From Streptomyces sp. Ru73 (GTDB taxonomy: Bacteria; Actinomycetota; Actinomycetes; Streptomycetales; Streptomycetaceae): a stretch of DNA of 52,170 nucleotides. Positions 28,079-36,145 of the stretch are shown piece by piece; within the stretch, counting starts at the first letter, position 1; every line of letters begins with the position of its first letter. Under the pieces are notes generated by a model. It was given only the letters and a program-made list of their open reading frames with translations, was not told where the DNA came from and ran no database searches. The stretch is from contig NZ_PQSQ01000056.1 in assembly GCF_002920575.1 (NCBI RefSeq), positions 1-52,170 of the forward strand. The letters are read 5' to 3'. The translations under genes and the position numbers were made by a program.

Positions 28079-28839
28079 CGCGCCGCCTCCGGCACCGCCG
28101 CGCCCAGCCGGCCGTCCTCGCCCACCCGCCAGCCGGCGGCGTCGGCGGCCAGCCGCCCGGCCATCCCGGCGAGCAGCCGTTCGCCCTCCGCCGCGTGCGC
28201 GCCGGCCGGGTCGCCGAGGACGCCCGACGGGCTGACCGTACGGACGGAACTCGCCCTCAGCCGCGGCAGCAGCCGCTCGATCGGGTCGGTGCAGCCGGCG
28301 GCCGCACGGCCCGTACGCACCGCCTCCGGGCGCAGCCGCAGCATCATCGACGTCTCGGCGCGCCCGGCGTGCGCGTCGGAGCCCGGCGGCACGCACGGCC
28401 ACCAGGCGGCGTCCCGGCCCTCGTACCGCAGCAGCGCCACCGCGCGGGACAGCGCCTCGACGTTGCCGCCGTGGCCGTTCACCACCAGCAGCCGCCTCGC
28501 CCAGCGCAGCAGCGAGCGCCCCAGCTCCACGACGAGCAGTTCCAGCGCGGCCTGCCCGAGGGAGACCGTGCCGGGGAAGCCTTCGTGCTCGCCGCTCGCG
28601 CCGTACGGCTGCACCGGCGCGAGCACGACGCCGGCCGGGTCCGGCGGGCCGTCCGCCGCCGCGAGCCGCGCGGCGGCCCGTGCGGCGACGGCGCCCGCCA
28701 CCGCGGCGTCGGTGTCCAGCGGCAGGTGCGGGCCGTGCTGCTCGCAGGAGCCCAGGGGGAGGAGGACCAGCGGCCCGCGGTCCGTGAGGTCCGGCCAGGC
28801 CAGGTCGGCGAGGTGCGTCGGCGCGTGCTCGGCCGGCAT
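28075..28839 (-). CDS. mftE: Mycofactocin precursor peptidase MftE (creatininase family)
   Basis: This 254-residue creatininase-fold metallopeptidase has PLGSCEQHGPHLPLDTD (metal-binding Glu, His and Asp), YGASGEHEGFPGTVSLG, LVVNGHGGN and HAGRAETSMML. It cleaves the MftC-modified precursor to release the Val-Tyr-derived dipeptide AHDP. The ATG lies one base after the mftD stop, and the gene overlaps the SDR gene. Confidence 0.94.
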   Translation of the reverse strand: MPAEHAPTHLADLAWPDLTDRGPLVLLPLGSCEQHGPHLPLDTDAAVAGAVAARAAARLAAADGPPDPAGVVLAPVQPYGASGEHEGFPGTVSLGQAALELLVVELGRSLLRWARRLLVVNGHGGNVEALSRAVALLRYEGRDAAWWPCVPPGSDAHAGRAETSMMLRLRPEAVRTGRAAAGCTDPIERLLPRLRASSVRTVSPSGVLGDPAGAHAAEGERLLAGMAGRLAADAAGWRVGEDGRLGAAVPEAAR

Positions 28840-28840
28840 C

Positions 28841-30013
28841 TCAGACCGCGCCCAGGGTGCGGGTGAAGCCGGGCGGGACCACCACGTCGTCGCGGGTCAG
28901 CTCGTGGACGGAGGCGCGGCCGAGGCCCAGCAGCGCCGAGTCGATGCCGCCGCGCAGGATGTCGAGCACGTTCTCCACCCCCGCCTGGCCGTTCGCGGCC
29001 AGGCCCCACAGGTAGGCGCGGCCGATCATCACGGCCCTCGCGCCGAGCGCCAGCGCCTTGACCACGTCGCCGCCCCGCCGGACACCGCTGTCCAGCAGTA
29101 CCTCGACCTGGTCGCCCACCGCGTCCGCGATGGCCGGCAGCACGCGGATGGGGGCCGGGGTGCCGTCGAGGTTGTTGCCGCCGTGGTTGGTCACGGAGAT
29201 CGCGCTGACCCCGGCGTCCACCGCGCGCCGCGCGTCGTCCACCCGGCAGATGCCCTTGAGGAGGAACGGCCCGTCCCACTGCGCGCGCAGCCAGCGCACG
29301 TCCTCCCAGGAGGGCGGCGGGGTCTGCATCCACTCGCCGTACGCGCCGAAGAACGTGGGTGCTTCCTGCCCCGGCTCGGTGAGGTTGGGCGTCGTCAGGT
29401 CGGGCAGGCTGCGGGATTTGACGAAGTCGCGCAGCCAGCGCGGGCGTGCCAGCGCCTCCGGCGCGAACCGCGCCATGGCCTTGAGGTCCAGCCGCTCGGG
29501 GATCTTCGGGCTGCCCCAGTCCCGGCCGTGCGAGAAGGACCAGTCGAGCGTGACGATCAGCGCCTTGGCCCCGGCCTCGCGGGCGTGGTCCATCCGCCGG
29601 AGCATGGCGTCCCGGGTGCCCATCCAGTACATCTGGAAGAACGTCTGCGGGTTGGCCGCGACGACGTCCCGCAGCGGCTTGCCGGCGAAGGAGCTGAGTC
29701 CCATCGCCGTGCCGCGGGCCGCGGCCGCGCGGGCCACGGCCACCTCGCCGTCGGGGTGCACCGCCTGCACCCCGGTAGGGGAGATGACCACCGGCAGGGC
29801 TATCTGCTGGCCCAGGACCGTGGTCGTCATCTCCCGCTTGGCCGACAGCCCGGCGACGTGCGGCGCGAACCCGAGCTGCGCGAAGGCCGCGGTGTTGTCG
29901 TCGTAGGAGACGCCCTTCTCGGAACCGGCCAGCAGGGCGCTGTAGACGGACTTCGGCAGCCGCTTCCGGGCCCTGCGCTGCGCCTCCGTCACGGTCTCGA
30001 ACCAACCGCTCAT
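28841..30013 (-). CDS. mftD: Mycofactocin FMN-dependent dehydrogenase MftD
   Basis: This 390-residue member of the L-lactate dehydrogenase/glycolate oxidase flavoprotein family has the conserved PVVISPTGVQAVHPDGE, SSFAGKPLRDV, the catalytic His in SVTNHGGNNLDG, and DSGVRRGGDVVKALALGARAVMIGR. MftD oxidatively deaminates AHDP to the redox-active premycofactocin. The ATG at 30013 follows GAGGAAG. It lies 49 bases after mftC. Confidence 0.94.
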   Translation of the reverse strand: MSGWFETVTEAQRRARKRLPKSVYSALLAGSEKGVSYDDNTAAFAQLGFAPHVAGLSAKREMTTTVLGQQIALPVVISPTGVQAVHPDGEVAVARAAAARGTAMGLSSFAGKPLRDVVAANPQTFFQMYWMGTRDAMLRRMDHAREAGAKALIVTLDWSFSHGRDWGSPKIPERLDLKAMARFAPEALARPRWLRDFVKSRSLPDLTTPNLTEPGQEAPTFFGAYGEWMQTPPPSWEDVRWLRAQWDGPFLLKGICRVDDARRAVDAGVSAISVTNHGGNNLDGTPAPIRVLPAIADAVGDQVEVLLDSGVRRGGDVVKALALGARAVMIGRAYLWGLAANGQAGVENVLDILRGGIDSALLGLGRASVHELTRDDVVVPPGFTRTLGAV

Positions 30014-30062
30014 GATCTTCCTCTCTCGTCGTCTCTGTCCGGTCGCGGGGCGTGGTGACGGC

Positions 30063-31307
30063 TCACCGCGGGTCCAGGCCGGCCAGCGGGCTCTCGTCGC
30101 AGAAGCGGTCCGGCCGGGCGACCCGCAGCGCGGGCATGCCCAGGGACACGGGGCGCGGCGCCGGGCTCGTACGGTGCGAGTGGTCCTTGCCCTGCGGCGG
30201 CAGGGCCTGCCGGTCGACGGCGGCCAGCGCGGCGGCGCCGTGGCCTTTGACGCACTCCGGGTCCGGGCCGTCCAGCGGCAGCCCGGTGAAGAACTTCGCG
30301 GCCATGCAGCCGCCCTGGCAGACGTCGAACGCCGAGCAGGACGTGCACGCGCCGGCCGCCTGCTCGCCGCGCAGCCGCGCGAACAGCTCCGAGTCGCGCC
30401 ACACCGCGTCGAAGCCGCCGGGCGCGCGGACGTTCCCCGCCTTGAAGGCGTCATGGATGGCGAACGGGCAGGCGTACACGTCACCCACCGGATCGATCAG
30501 GCAGACCACCCGGCCCGCGCCGCACAGGTTCAGGCCTGGGATCGGCGTCGATCCGAGCGCGTTGAGGTGGAAGAAGGAGTCGCCGGTCAGCACCTTCTCG
30601 CCGTTGGCGACCAGCCAGTGGTACAGCTCGCGCTGCTGCGCGTCCGTGGGGTGCAGCTCGTCCCACACGTCGGCGCCGCGGCCCGAGGGGCGCAGCCGGG
30701 TGAGCCGCAGCTGGGCGCCGTACCGGTCGGCGAGCGCGGCGAAGTCGTCGAGCTGCGCGGTGTTCTGACGCGTCATCACCACGGAGATCTTGAAATCGGC
30801 GAAGCCGGCGGCCGCCAGGTTCTCCATCGCGCGCACCGCCATGTCGTACGAACCGGGCCCGCGCACCGCGTCGTTGACCTCGCGCGTCGCACCGTCCAGG
30901 GAGATCTGCACGTCGACGTAGTCGGTGGCGGCCAGCCGCTCGGCGCGCTCCTTCGTCAGCCGCAGCCCGTTGGTGGAGAACTTCACGCCCACCTGGTGCG
31001 CGATCGCGTAGTCCAGCAGTTCCCAGAAGTCCGGGCGTACGGTCGGCTCGCCGCCGCCGACGTTGACGTAGAACACCTGCATCCGCTGCAGCTCCCGGAT
31101 CACCGACTTGATCTCGTCGGTGGTCAGCTCCATCGGGTCCCGCCGGCCCGAGGAGGACAGGCAGTGGGCGCAGGACAGGTTGCACGCGTAGGTCCACTCC
31201 CAGGTCAGGCAGATCGGGGCGTGCAGGCCGCCCTTGAACTGCTCGACCAGGGCCGGGACCGGCCCGTCGTGCGGGGTGTCGTGCGGGGCTTCGCAGAGGG
31301 TGGTCAT
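30063..31307 (-). CDS. mftC: Mycofactocin radical SAM maturase MftC
   Basis: This 414-residue radical SAM-SPASM enzyme has the [4Fe-4S] triad C42-x3-C46-x2-C49 (ACNLSCAHC), GGGEPTVRP and STNGLRL, and C-terminal auxiliary-cluster cysteines in CTSCSAFDVCQGGC. It decarboxylates the C-terminal Tyr of MftA and crosslinks it to the preceding Val. The ATG at 31307 lies 7 bases after AGGAG; a GTG immediately before it (31310) is in frame. The last 60 residues are an unusually long Pro/Arg-rich tail after SPASM. Confidence 0.95.
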   Translation of the reverse strand: MTTLCEAPHDTPHDGPVPALVEQFKGGLHAPICLTWEWTYACNLSCAHCLSSSGRRDPMELTTDEIKSVIRELQRMQVFYVNVGGGEPTVRPDFWELLDYAIAHQVGVKFSTNGLRLTKERAERLAATDYVDVQISLDGATREVNDAVRGPGSYDMAVRAMENLAAAGFADFKISVVMTRQNTAQLDDFAALADRYGAQLRLTRLRPSGRGADVWDELHPTDAQQRELYHWLVANGEKVLTGDSFFHLNALGSTPIPGLNLCGAGRVVCLIDPVGDVYACPFAIHDAFKAGNVRAPGGFDAVWRDSELFARLRGEQAAGACTSCSAFDVCQGGCMAAKFFTGLPLDGPDPECVKGHGAAALAAVDRQALPPQGKDHSHRTSPAPRPVSLGMPALRVARPDRFCDESPLAGLDPR

Positions 31308-31338
31308 CACCGGACTCCTCTTCCGCTTCTCGTCCGCA

Positions 31339-31605
31339 TCACAGCGGGATGATCATGTCGGCGGCGGCCAGCGAGGCGAGGGCACGCAGGAAGGCGGTGC
31401 GCCGCGCCCGGGGCACGCGGGACAGCGCCTCGGTCACGCTGGGGTGCCGGTCGAGCCCGGTGACGAGCTCGACGAGTTCGGGTGCCTTCAGGAAGGACAG
31501 CCGCCGGTTGCCGAAGTGGTACGCCAGCGCCCCGAACGGCTCGGGGCGCAGCGCGACACTCGGGTTCAGCCGGTAGGGCCGTCCGGCGTCGAACGGGGAG
31601 TGCAC
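31339..31605 (-). CDS. mftB: Mycofactocin peptide chaperone MftB
   Basis: This 88-residue winged-helix RiPP-recognition protein has the family pattern YRLNPSVALRPEPFGALAYHFGNRRLSFLKAPELVELV. MftB binds the MftA leader and delivers it to MftC. I chose the GTG at 31605 (VHSPFDAG), 8 bases after the mftA stop; a GTG at 31629 inside mftA is an alternative. Neither has a clear ribosome site, so translation is probably coupled to mftA. Confidence 0.9.
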   Translation of the reverse strand: MHSPFDAGRPYRLNPSVALRPEPFGALAYHFGNRRLSFLKAPELVELVTGLDRHPSVTEALSRVPRARRTAFLRALASLAAADMIIPL

Positions 31606-31613
31606 GGCGGGGC

Positions 31614-31739
31614 CTAGTAGACGCCGCACATGCCGTCGATGGAGACCTCCTCGACGAGCACTTCTTCGACGATGCCGTCCTCCGGCGCGGCGGACTCGGC
31701 GGCGGTGACGGGCTCGGTGGTACGGGCGTCCTCGTGCAT
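31614..31739 (-). CDS. mftA: Mycofactocin precursor peptide MftA
   Basis: This 41-residue precursor consists of an acidic leader (EEVLVEEVS) and the invariant C-terminal core IDGMCGVY, whose last two residues become mycofactocin. The ATG at 31739 is preceded by AGAGGA. It is first in the minus-strand mft operon. Between about 31750 and 31785, just upstream of the ribosome site, four TTCGGAA elements recur at 9-10-base steps. Confidence 0.96.
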   Translation of the reverse strand: MHEDARTTEPVTAAESAAPEDGIVEEVLVEEVSIDGMCGVY

Positions 31740-32046
31740 GACAGGTCCTCTCGGAACGGTTCGGAAGGTTCGGAAGGGTTCGGAACAGGGGAGCCGGAGG
31801 GCCGGCGGGGGCCCGGTAGCCGGGCCGGCGGGCTCCTGGAACGACGCTAGGTCCGCGGCCCGTCCCGGCTCGCCGTGCCTTCGGCCGCCGTCGCCCCCTC
31901 CGTTCGGACGGGGCCCGCGCCCTGCGTCCGTGCCGTACGGCTCACCGGTCGGCCGGGATCGCCCCCGCACCGCTTCCACGGCGGGAAGCGGGCCGCCTAC
32001 GTTCGGCCCGTCCGAGCTCCCCACCGCGGAGAGGAAACGTGTCCCC
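31740..32046. promoter_or_regulatory. Divergent mftA / methanol dehydrogenase control region
   Basis: This region has no gene. Near mftA are four heptamers, TCGGAA/TTCGGAA, at 31750-31756, 31760-31766, 31769-31775 and 31779-31785. In the middle is an imperfect palindrome around TCCGTTCGGA (31894-31914, CCC(T)CCG against CGGACGGG with one bulged base). Near the dehydrogenase gene, TTCGG and TCCGA half-sites recur at about 32001-32014. GAGAGGA at about 32028 is the ribosome site of the rightward gene. Coordinated control of cofactor and enzyme is likely. Confidence 0.6.
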
Positions 32047-33339
32047 ATGCAGGTCGACGAACTTCTCAAGCCGTTCCCGATCAAGGAGTTCCACCCGTTC
32101 CCCCGGGCGCTGCTGGGCCCCGGCGCCCATGAGCTGATCGGTCCCGAGGCGAAGAAGCTGGGCTTCCGGCGCGTGCTGGTGATGACCACGGGGCTGCGCG
32201 GCAGCGACACCGTGCACAAGATCGTGGAGTCGATGAAGTACCACGGCCTGGAGGTCGTGGTGTACGACCAGGTCGAGTCCAACCCCAAGGACTACAACGT
32301 CATGGACGCCGTGGCGCTGTACCAGCAGAACACGTGCGACTCCTTCGTCTCGATCGGCGGCGGCTCCTCGCACGACGCCTGCAAGGGCGCGCGGATCTCG
32401 GTGGCCCACGACGGCCGCAGCGTCAACGAGTTCGAGGGCTTCAACAAGTCCGAGAACCCCAAGAACCCGCCGCACATCGCGGTCTCCACCACCGCCGGCA
32501 CCGGCTCGGAGACCTCCTGGGCGTACGTCATCACCGACACCACGACCGACCCGGAGAACCCGCACAAGTACGTGGCGTTCGACGACGCCTCCGTCGCCAC
32601 CCTCGCGATCGACGACCCGACGCTGTACTACGACTGCCCGCTGGACTACACCGCCCAGTGCGGCTTCGACGTCCTCGCGCACGCCTCCGAGCCGTACGTC
32701 TCCCGGCTGGACTTCCAGCCCTCGCTGGGCAACGCGCTGCACGCCATCAAGCTGACCGCGAAGAGCCTGCGGCAGGCGGTCTGGAACGGCCAGGACCTGG
32801 CCGGGCGCGAGGGGATGATGTACGCGCAGTACATCGCGGCGCAGGCCTTCAACTCCGGCGGCCTGGGCATCATCCACTCCATCTCGCACGCCGTCAGCGC
32901 CTTCTACGACACCCACCACGGGCTCAACAACGCCATCGCGCTGCCCCGGGTGTGGGCGTTCAACATGCCGGCGCACTACGAGCGGTTCGCCGACATCGCC
33001 GAGGCGATGGGCGTGGACACGCACGGCATGACCAAGGTGCAGGCCGCCGAGGCGGCGCTGGCGGCCGGGATCCGGCTGCTGCGCGACGTCGGCATCCCCG
33101 AGCGGTTCGTGGACGTCAAGCAGGACACGTACTCCAAGAACCGGCTGGGCCAGGGGCCCACCGCGTACTACGAGAAGGCGTCCGTGATCAGCGGGGACGC
33201 CGCCGACGTGGACCGCATCACCCGGCACGTCCTCGGCGACGCCTGCACCCCGGGCAACGCCAAGGAGTGCACCTTCGACACCGTCCGCCCGGTCGTCGAG
33301 CACTGCATGACCGGCGACCTGGACGACCTGCTCAGCTGA
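32047..33339 (+). CDS. mno: NDMA-dependent methanol/alcohol dehydrogenase (Mno/Mdo type)
   Basis: This 430-residue iron-type (group III) alcohol dehydrogenase has the NAD-binding GGGSSHDACKGA, TTAGTGSE, the metal-site Asp/His in QCGFDVLAHASE, and HSISHAVSAFYDTHHG. Actinobacterial methanol dehydrogenases of this family hold NAD(P) permanently, are assayed with the artificial acceptor NDMA, and depend on mycofactocin in vivo. The start ATG at 32047 follows GAGAGGA. It diverges from mftA and heads an operon with the MoxR ATPase, VWA protein and mftM. Ethanol and other short alcohols are possible substrates. Confidence 0.93.
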   Translation: MQVDELLKPFPIKEFHPFPRALLGPGAHELIGPEAKKLGFRRVLVMTTGLRGSDTVHKIVESMKYHGLEVVVYDQVESNPKDYNVMDAVALYQQNTCDSFVSIGGGSSHDACKGARISVAHDGRSVNEFEGFNKSENPKNPPHIAVSTTAGTGSETSWAYVITDTTTDPENPHKYVAFDDASVATLAIDDPTLYYDCPLDYTAQCGFDVLAHASEPYVSRLDFQPSLGNALHAIKLTAKSLRQAVWNGQDLAGREGMMYAQYIAAQAFNSGGLGIIHSISHAVSAFYDTHHGLNNAIALPRVWAFNMPAHYERFADIAEAMGVDTHGMTKVQAAEAALAAGIRLLRDVGIPERFVDVKQDTYSKNRLGQGPTAYYEKASVISGDAADVDRITRHVLGDACTPGNAKECTFDTVRPVVEHCMTGDLDDLLS

Positions 33340-33406
33340 CCACAGCCGCGTCGGGCGGGGCCGGCCGCACGCCGGTCCCGCCCGCCCCCGGACGGACGGA
33401 GGAGCC

Positions 33407-34594
33407 GTGCCCGCAACACCCGCCACCACCGACGCCACTGAACGCACCGCCAACGACGACACCACCGACGCCACCGCCCCCGCCTTCGCCTCGGTCGAGG
33501 AGGTGACCGAGCGGTTCGCCGCGCACGGCTACCTCGCCGACCGCCGGCTGGCCACGACGGTCTTCCTGCTCGCCCGGCTGGACAAGCCGGTGCTGCTGGA
33601 GGGCCCGGCCGGCGTCGGCAAGACCGAGCTGGCCAAGACCCTCGCCGCGGCCACCGGCCGCCGCCTGCTCCGCCTGCAGTGCTACGAGGGCCAGGACGAG
33701 AGCAAGGCGCTGTACGAGTGGGACTACGGCAAGCAGCTGCTCTACACCCAGATGCTGCGCGACAAGATCGGCGACATCACCGCCGACGCGCCCGACCTGG
33801 CGAGCGCGGTGCGGCGCATCGGCGGCCAGGACAGCGTCTTCTTCTCCGACCGCTTCCTCGCCCCGCGCCCGCTGCTGGACGCCATCCGCGGCGAACAGCC
33901 CGCCGTGCTGCTGATCGACGAGGTGGACCGCGCGGACGAGGCGCTGGAGGCGGTGCTGCTGGAGTGCCTGGCGGAGTTCCAGGTCTCGGTCCCGGAGATC
34001 GGTACGTACACCGCGAAGGTCCCGCCGTACGTCGTGCTCACCTCCAACAACACCCGCGACCTGTCCGCCGCGCTCAAGCGCCGCTGCCTGCACCTCTTCC
34101 TGGACTACCCGGAAGCGGACCGGGAGCTGGCCATCCTGCGGTCCAAGGAGACCGGGCTGCCGGAGGCCGCGGTGCGCCGGCTGGTGGACGTGGTGCGCGG
34201 GCTGCGCGAGCTGGACCTGCGCAAGAGCCCCAGCATCTCCGAGACCGTCGACTGGGCCCGCACCCTCGCCGTGCTGGGCGTCGAGGAGCTGGACGCCGAG
34301 GTGCTCGCCGAGACCGCGAACGTGGTCCTGAAGTACGAGCGCGACATGGACCGGGCGCTGGAGGTGCTGCCCCGCCTCGTCGACCCGAACGCGGAGCTGC
34401 CCGCACCGCACGGCCACCACCACGGGCACGGGCACCAGCACGGCCACGACCACGGGCACCACCACGATGCGCCCGGCAGCGGCAATGACAGCGGCAGCCG
34501 CGGCCCGGCCCCCGCGGGCCCCGCGCCCGCGCCCGCCACCGGGTCCGGCCAGGGCGCCCGCGCGTTCTCCGCGCTCACCCGCCGCAAGGCATGA
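33407..34594 (+). CDS. MoxR-type AAA+ ATPase with histidine-rich tail
   Basis: This 395-residue protein has a Walker A GPAGVGKTE (K72), Walker B LLIDEVDRADE, sensor LTSNNTRDLS and an arginine-rich lid. The last 80 residues are low-complexity: a run dominated by His and Gly (HGHHHGHGHQHGH and on), then Pro/Ala. MoxR ATPases work with VWA proteins to activate metalloenzymes, and here the partner is the next gene. The His-rich tail suggests metal handling for the upstream methanol dehydrogenase (inference). The GTG start follows GGAGGAG closely. Confidence 0.9.
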   Translation: MPATPATTDATERTANDDTTDATAPAFASVEEVTERFAAHGYLADRRLATTVFLLARLDKPVLLEGPAGVGKTELAKTLAAATGRRLLRLQCYEGQDESKALYEWDYGKQLLYTQMLRDKIGDITADAPDLASAVRRIGGQDSVFFSDRFLAPRPLLDAIRGEQPAVLLIDEVDRADEALEAVLLECLAEFQVSVPEIGTYTAKVPPYVVLTSNNTRDLSAALKRRCLHLFLDYPEADRELAILRSKETGLPEAAVRRLVDVVRGLRELDLRKSPSISETVDWARTLAVLGVEELDAEVLAETANVVLKYERDMDRALEVLPRLVDPNAELPAPHGHHHGHGHQHGHDHGHHHDAPGSGNDSGSRGPAPAGPAPAPATGSGQGARAFSALTRRKA

Positions 34595-34606
34595 GGGGGC
34601 GGTGAC

Positions 34607-36145
34607 GTGGAGAGCGCCCTGCACCGGTTCGTACGCATCCTCCGCCTGTTCGGCCTGCGGGTGTCGGTGTCGGAGGCGGTGGACGCGATGCGCTGCGCGG
34701 CCCAGCCCGGCGTGCTGGCCGACCGGGAGACGCTGCGCGAGGCGCTGCGGCTGTCGCTGGTGAAGGACCGGCGGGACGACCCGGTGTTCGACGAGCTGTT
34801 CACCGCGTTCTTCTCGCTGCGCCCGGTGGCCGGCCGGGACGACGGGCACGGCCACACCCATGAGCACGACGACCTCACCGACACCGGCGCGCTGGAATCC
34901 TTCACCGTCTCCGAGGAGCCCTCGCCCACCCCCGAGCAGGGCCACAGCCACGGCAAGCCGGCCGACATCCGGGACTACTTCGACCAGCGGGACCTGGCCG
35001 AGCAGTACAACCTCCACCAGGAGGCCAACAAGATCGACCTGGCGTCGATGACCGACGAGATCGTGCTGTCCCAGGACGGCGCGGGCGCCGGCGGGGACGA
35101 CGTGCCCTCCGTGCAGCTGGAGACCGAGCGGCTGCACGGCGCCGGCGTCCCCGGCGAGCTGGCCGCCGCGACCGGCCACCGCATCGACACCGAACTGTCC
35201 GTGGCCCAGCAGGACGCCCTCCTCGGGTGGCTCGCCGGCGGCGAGGACGCCGACGAGCTGGACCGGGAGGCGCTGGACGCGCTGCGCCGCCGCCTCGCCG
35301 GCACCCTCGACAACCTCCCCGAACTCCTCAAACGCCACCTGGACCGGCTCGCCGAACTGGAGACGGCCGCGGTGGAGAAGCGGATCGCCGAACGGGCCCG
35401 TGCCGAGCGCGTCGACGAGGACGAACGGGCCGGTCTGGAGGAGGCGCTGCACCGGGTGGCGCGCTCCCTGACCGGCGCGCTCACCAGCCGCAAGCGCAAC
35501 ACCCCGCGCGGCCGGGTGCACCCGGGCCGCACGATGCGCCGCAACATGCGGTACGACGGCGTGCCGTTCCGCCCGGTCACCGTCACCCGCGCCGAGGACA
35601 AGCCCCGGCTCGTCGTCCTCACCGACGTATCGCTCTCCGTGCGGTCCACCGCGCGCTTCACCCTGCACCTGGTGCACGGCCTGCAGTCGCTCTTCGCGCA
35701 GGTGCGCACGTTCGCCTTCGTCGACGAACCGACCGAGATCACCGAGCTGTTCGCCGAGCACCCGCTGGAGCGCGCGCTCGGCCTGGTCTTCGACGGCCTG
35801 CCGGCCGGCGGCCTGCTCGACACCGACGCCAACTCCGACTACGGCCGCGCCTTCGACGCGCTGCTGCACGACCACGGCGGCGCCTTCAACCGCCGTACCA
35901 CCTTCCTCGTCCTCGGCGACGGCCGCGGCAACGGCAACGACCCCGGCACCGGCGCCTTCGCCGAGCTGGCCCGCCGCGTCCGCCGCACCCTCTGGCTCAC
36001 CCCCGAGCCCCGCTACTCCTGGGGCCTGGGCGCGTGCGACCTGCCGCGGTACGCCGAGTACTGCGACCGCGTCCACGTCGTCGGCGACCTCGCCGGGCTG
36101 CGGCGCACGGCGGACCGGATCTCGGCGGAGGTGACCGGCCGGTGA
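34607..36145 (+). CDS. VWA domain-containing protein (CoxE-like), MoxR partner
   Basis: The 512-residue protein ends in a von Willebrand A domain with a MIDAS motif D340-x-S342-x-S344 (LTDVSLSVRST). The N-terminal part is helical. Between about residues 83 and 120 are His-rich patches (DDGHGHTHEHDD, GHSHGKPAD), echoing the MoxR tail. MoxR/VWA pairs insert metals or remodel enzymes. The GTG start is 12 bases after the moxR stop, and the 3' end overlaps mftM (GTGA). Confidence 0.88.
   Translation: MESALHRFVRILRLFGLRVSVSEAVDAMRCAAQPGVLADRETLREALRLSLVKDRRDDPVFDELFTAFFSLRPVAGRDDGHGHTHEHDDLTDTGALESFTVSEEPSPTPEQGHSHGKPADIRDYFDQRDLAEQYNLHQEANKIDLASMTDEIVLSQDGAGAGGDDVPSVQLETERLHGAGVPGELAAATGHRIDTELSVAQQDALLGWLAGGEDADELDREALDALRRRLAGTLDNLPELLKRHLDRLAELETAAVEKRIAERARAERVDEDERAGLEEALHRVARSLTGALTSRKRNTPRGRVHPGRTMRRNMRYDGVPFRPVTVTRAEDKPRLVVLTDVSLSVRSTARFTLHLVHGLQSLFAQVRTFAFVDEPTEITELFAEHPLERALGLVFDGLPAGGLLDTDANSDYGRAFDALLHDHGGAFNRRTTFLVLGDGRGNGNDPGTGAFAELARRVRRTLWLTPEPRYSWGLGACDLPRYAEYCDRVHVVGDLAGLRRTADRISAEVTGR

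Noticed and set aside
27311..30058. 915-codon plus-strand frame across the mycofactocin genes
   Set aside because: It lies opposite mftD, mftE and the SDR, which have clear motifs. No domain is recognisable in it.
31740..32288. mftA as part of a 224-codon frame
   Set aside because: The frame extends upstream of the ATG at 31739, but mftA precursors are short, AGAGGA precedes that ATG, and the extension crosses the divergent promoter and the mno start.
32047..33339. Methanol dehydrogenase as a PQQ-type enzyme because of the moxR neighbour
   Set aside because: The sequence is an iron-type NAD-binding dehydrogenase with GGGSS and metal His motifs, not a beta-propeller.
33332..36076. 914-codon minus-strand frame
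   Set aside because: It is antisense to the moxR and VWA genes, which carry Walker and MIDAS motifs.
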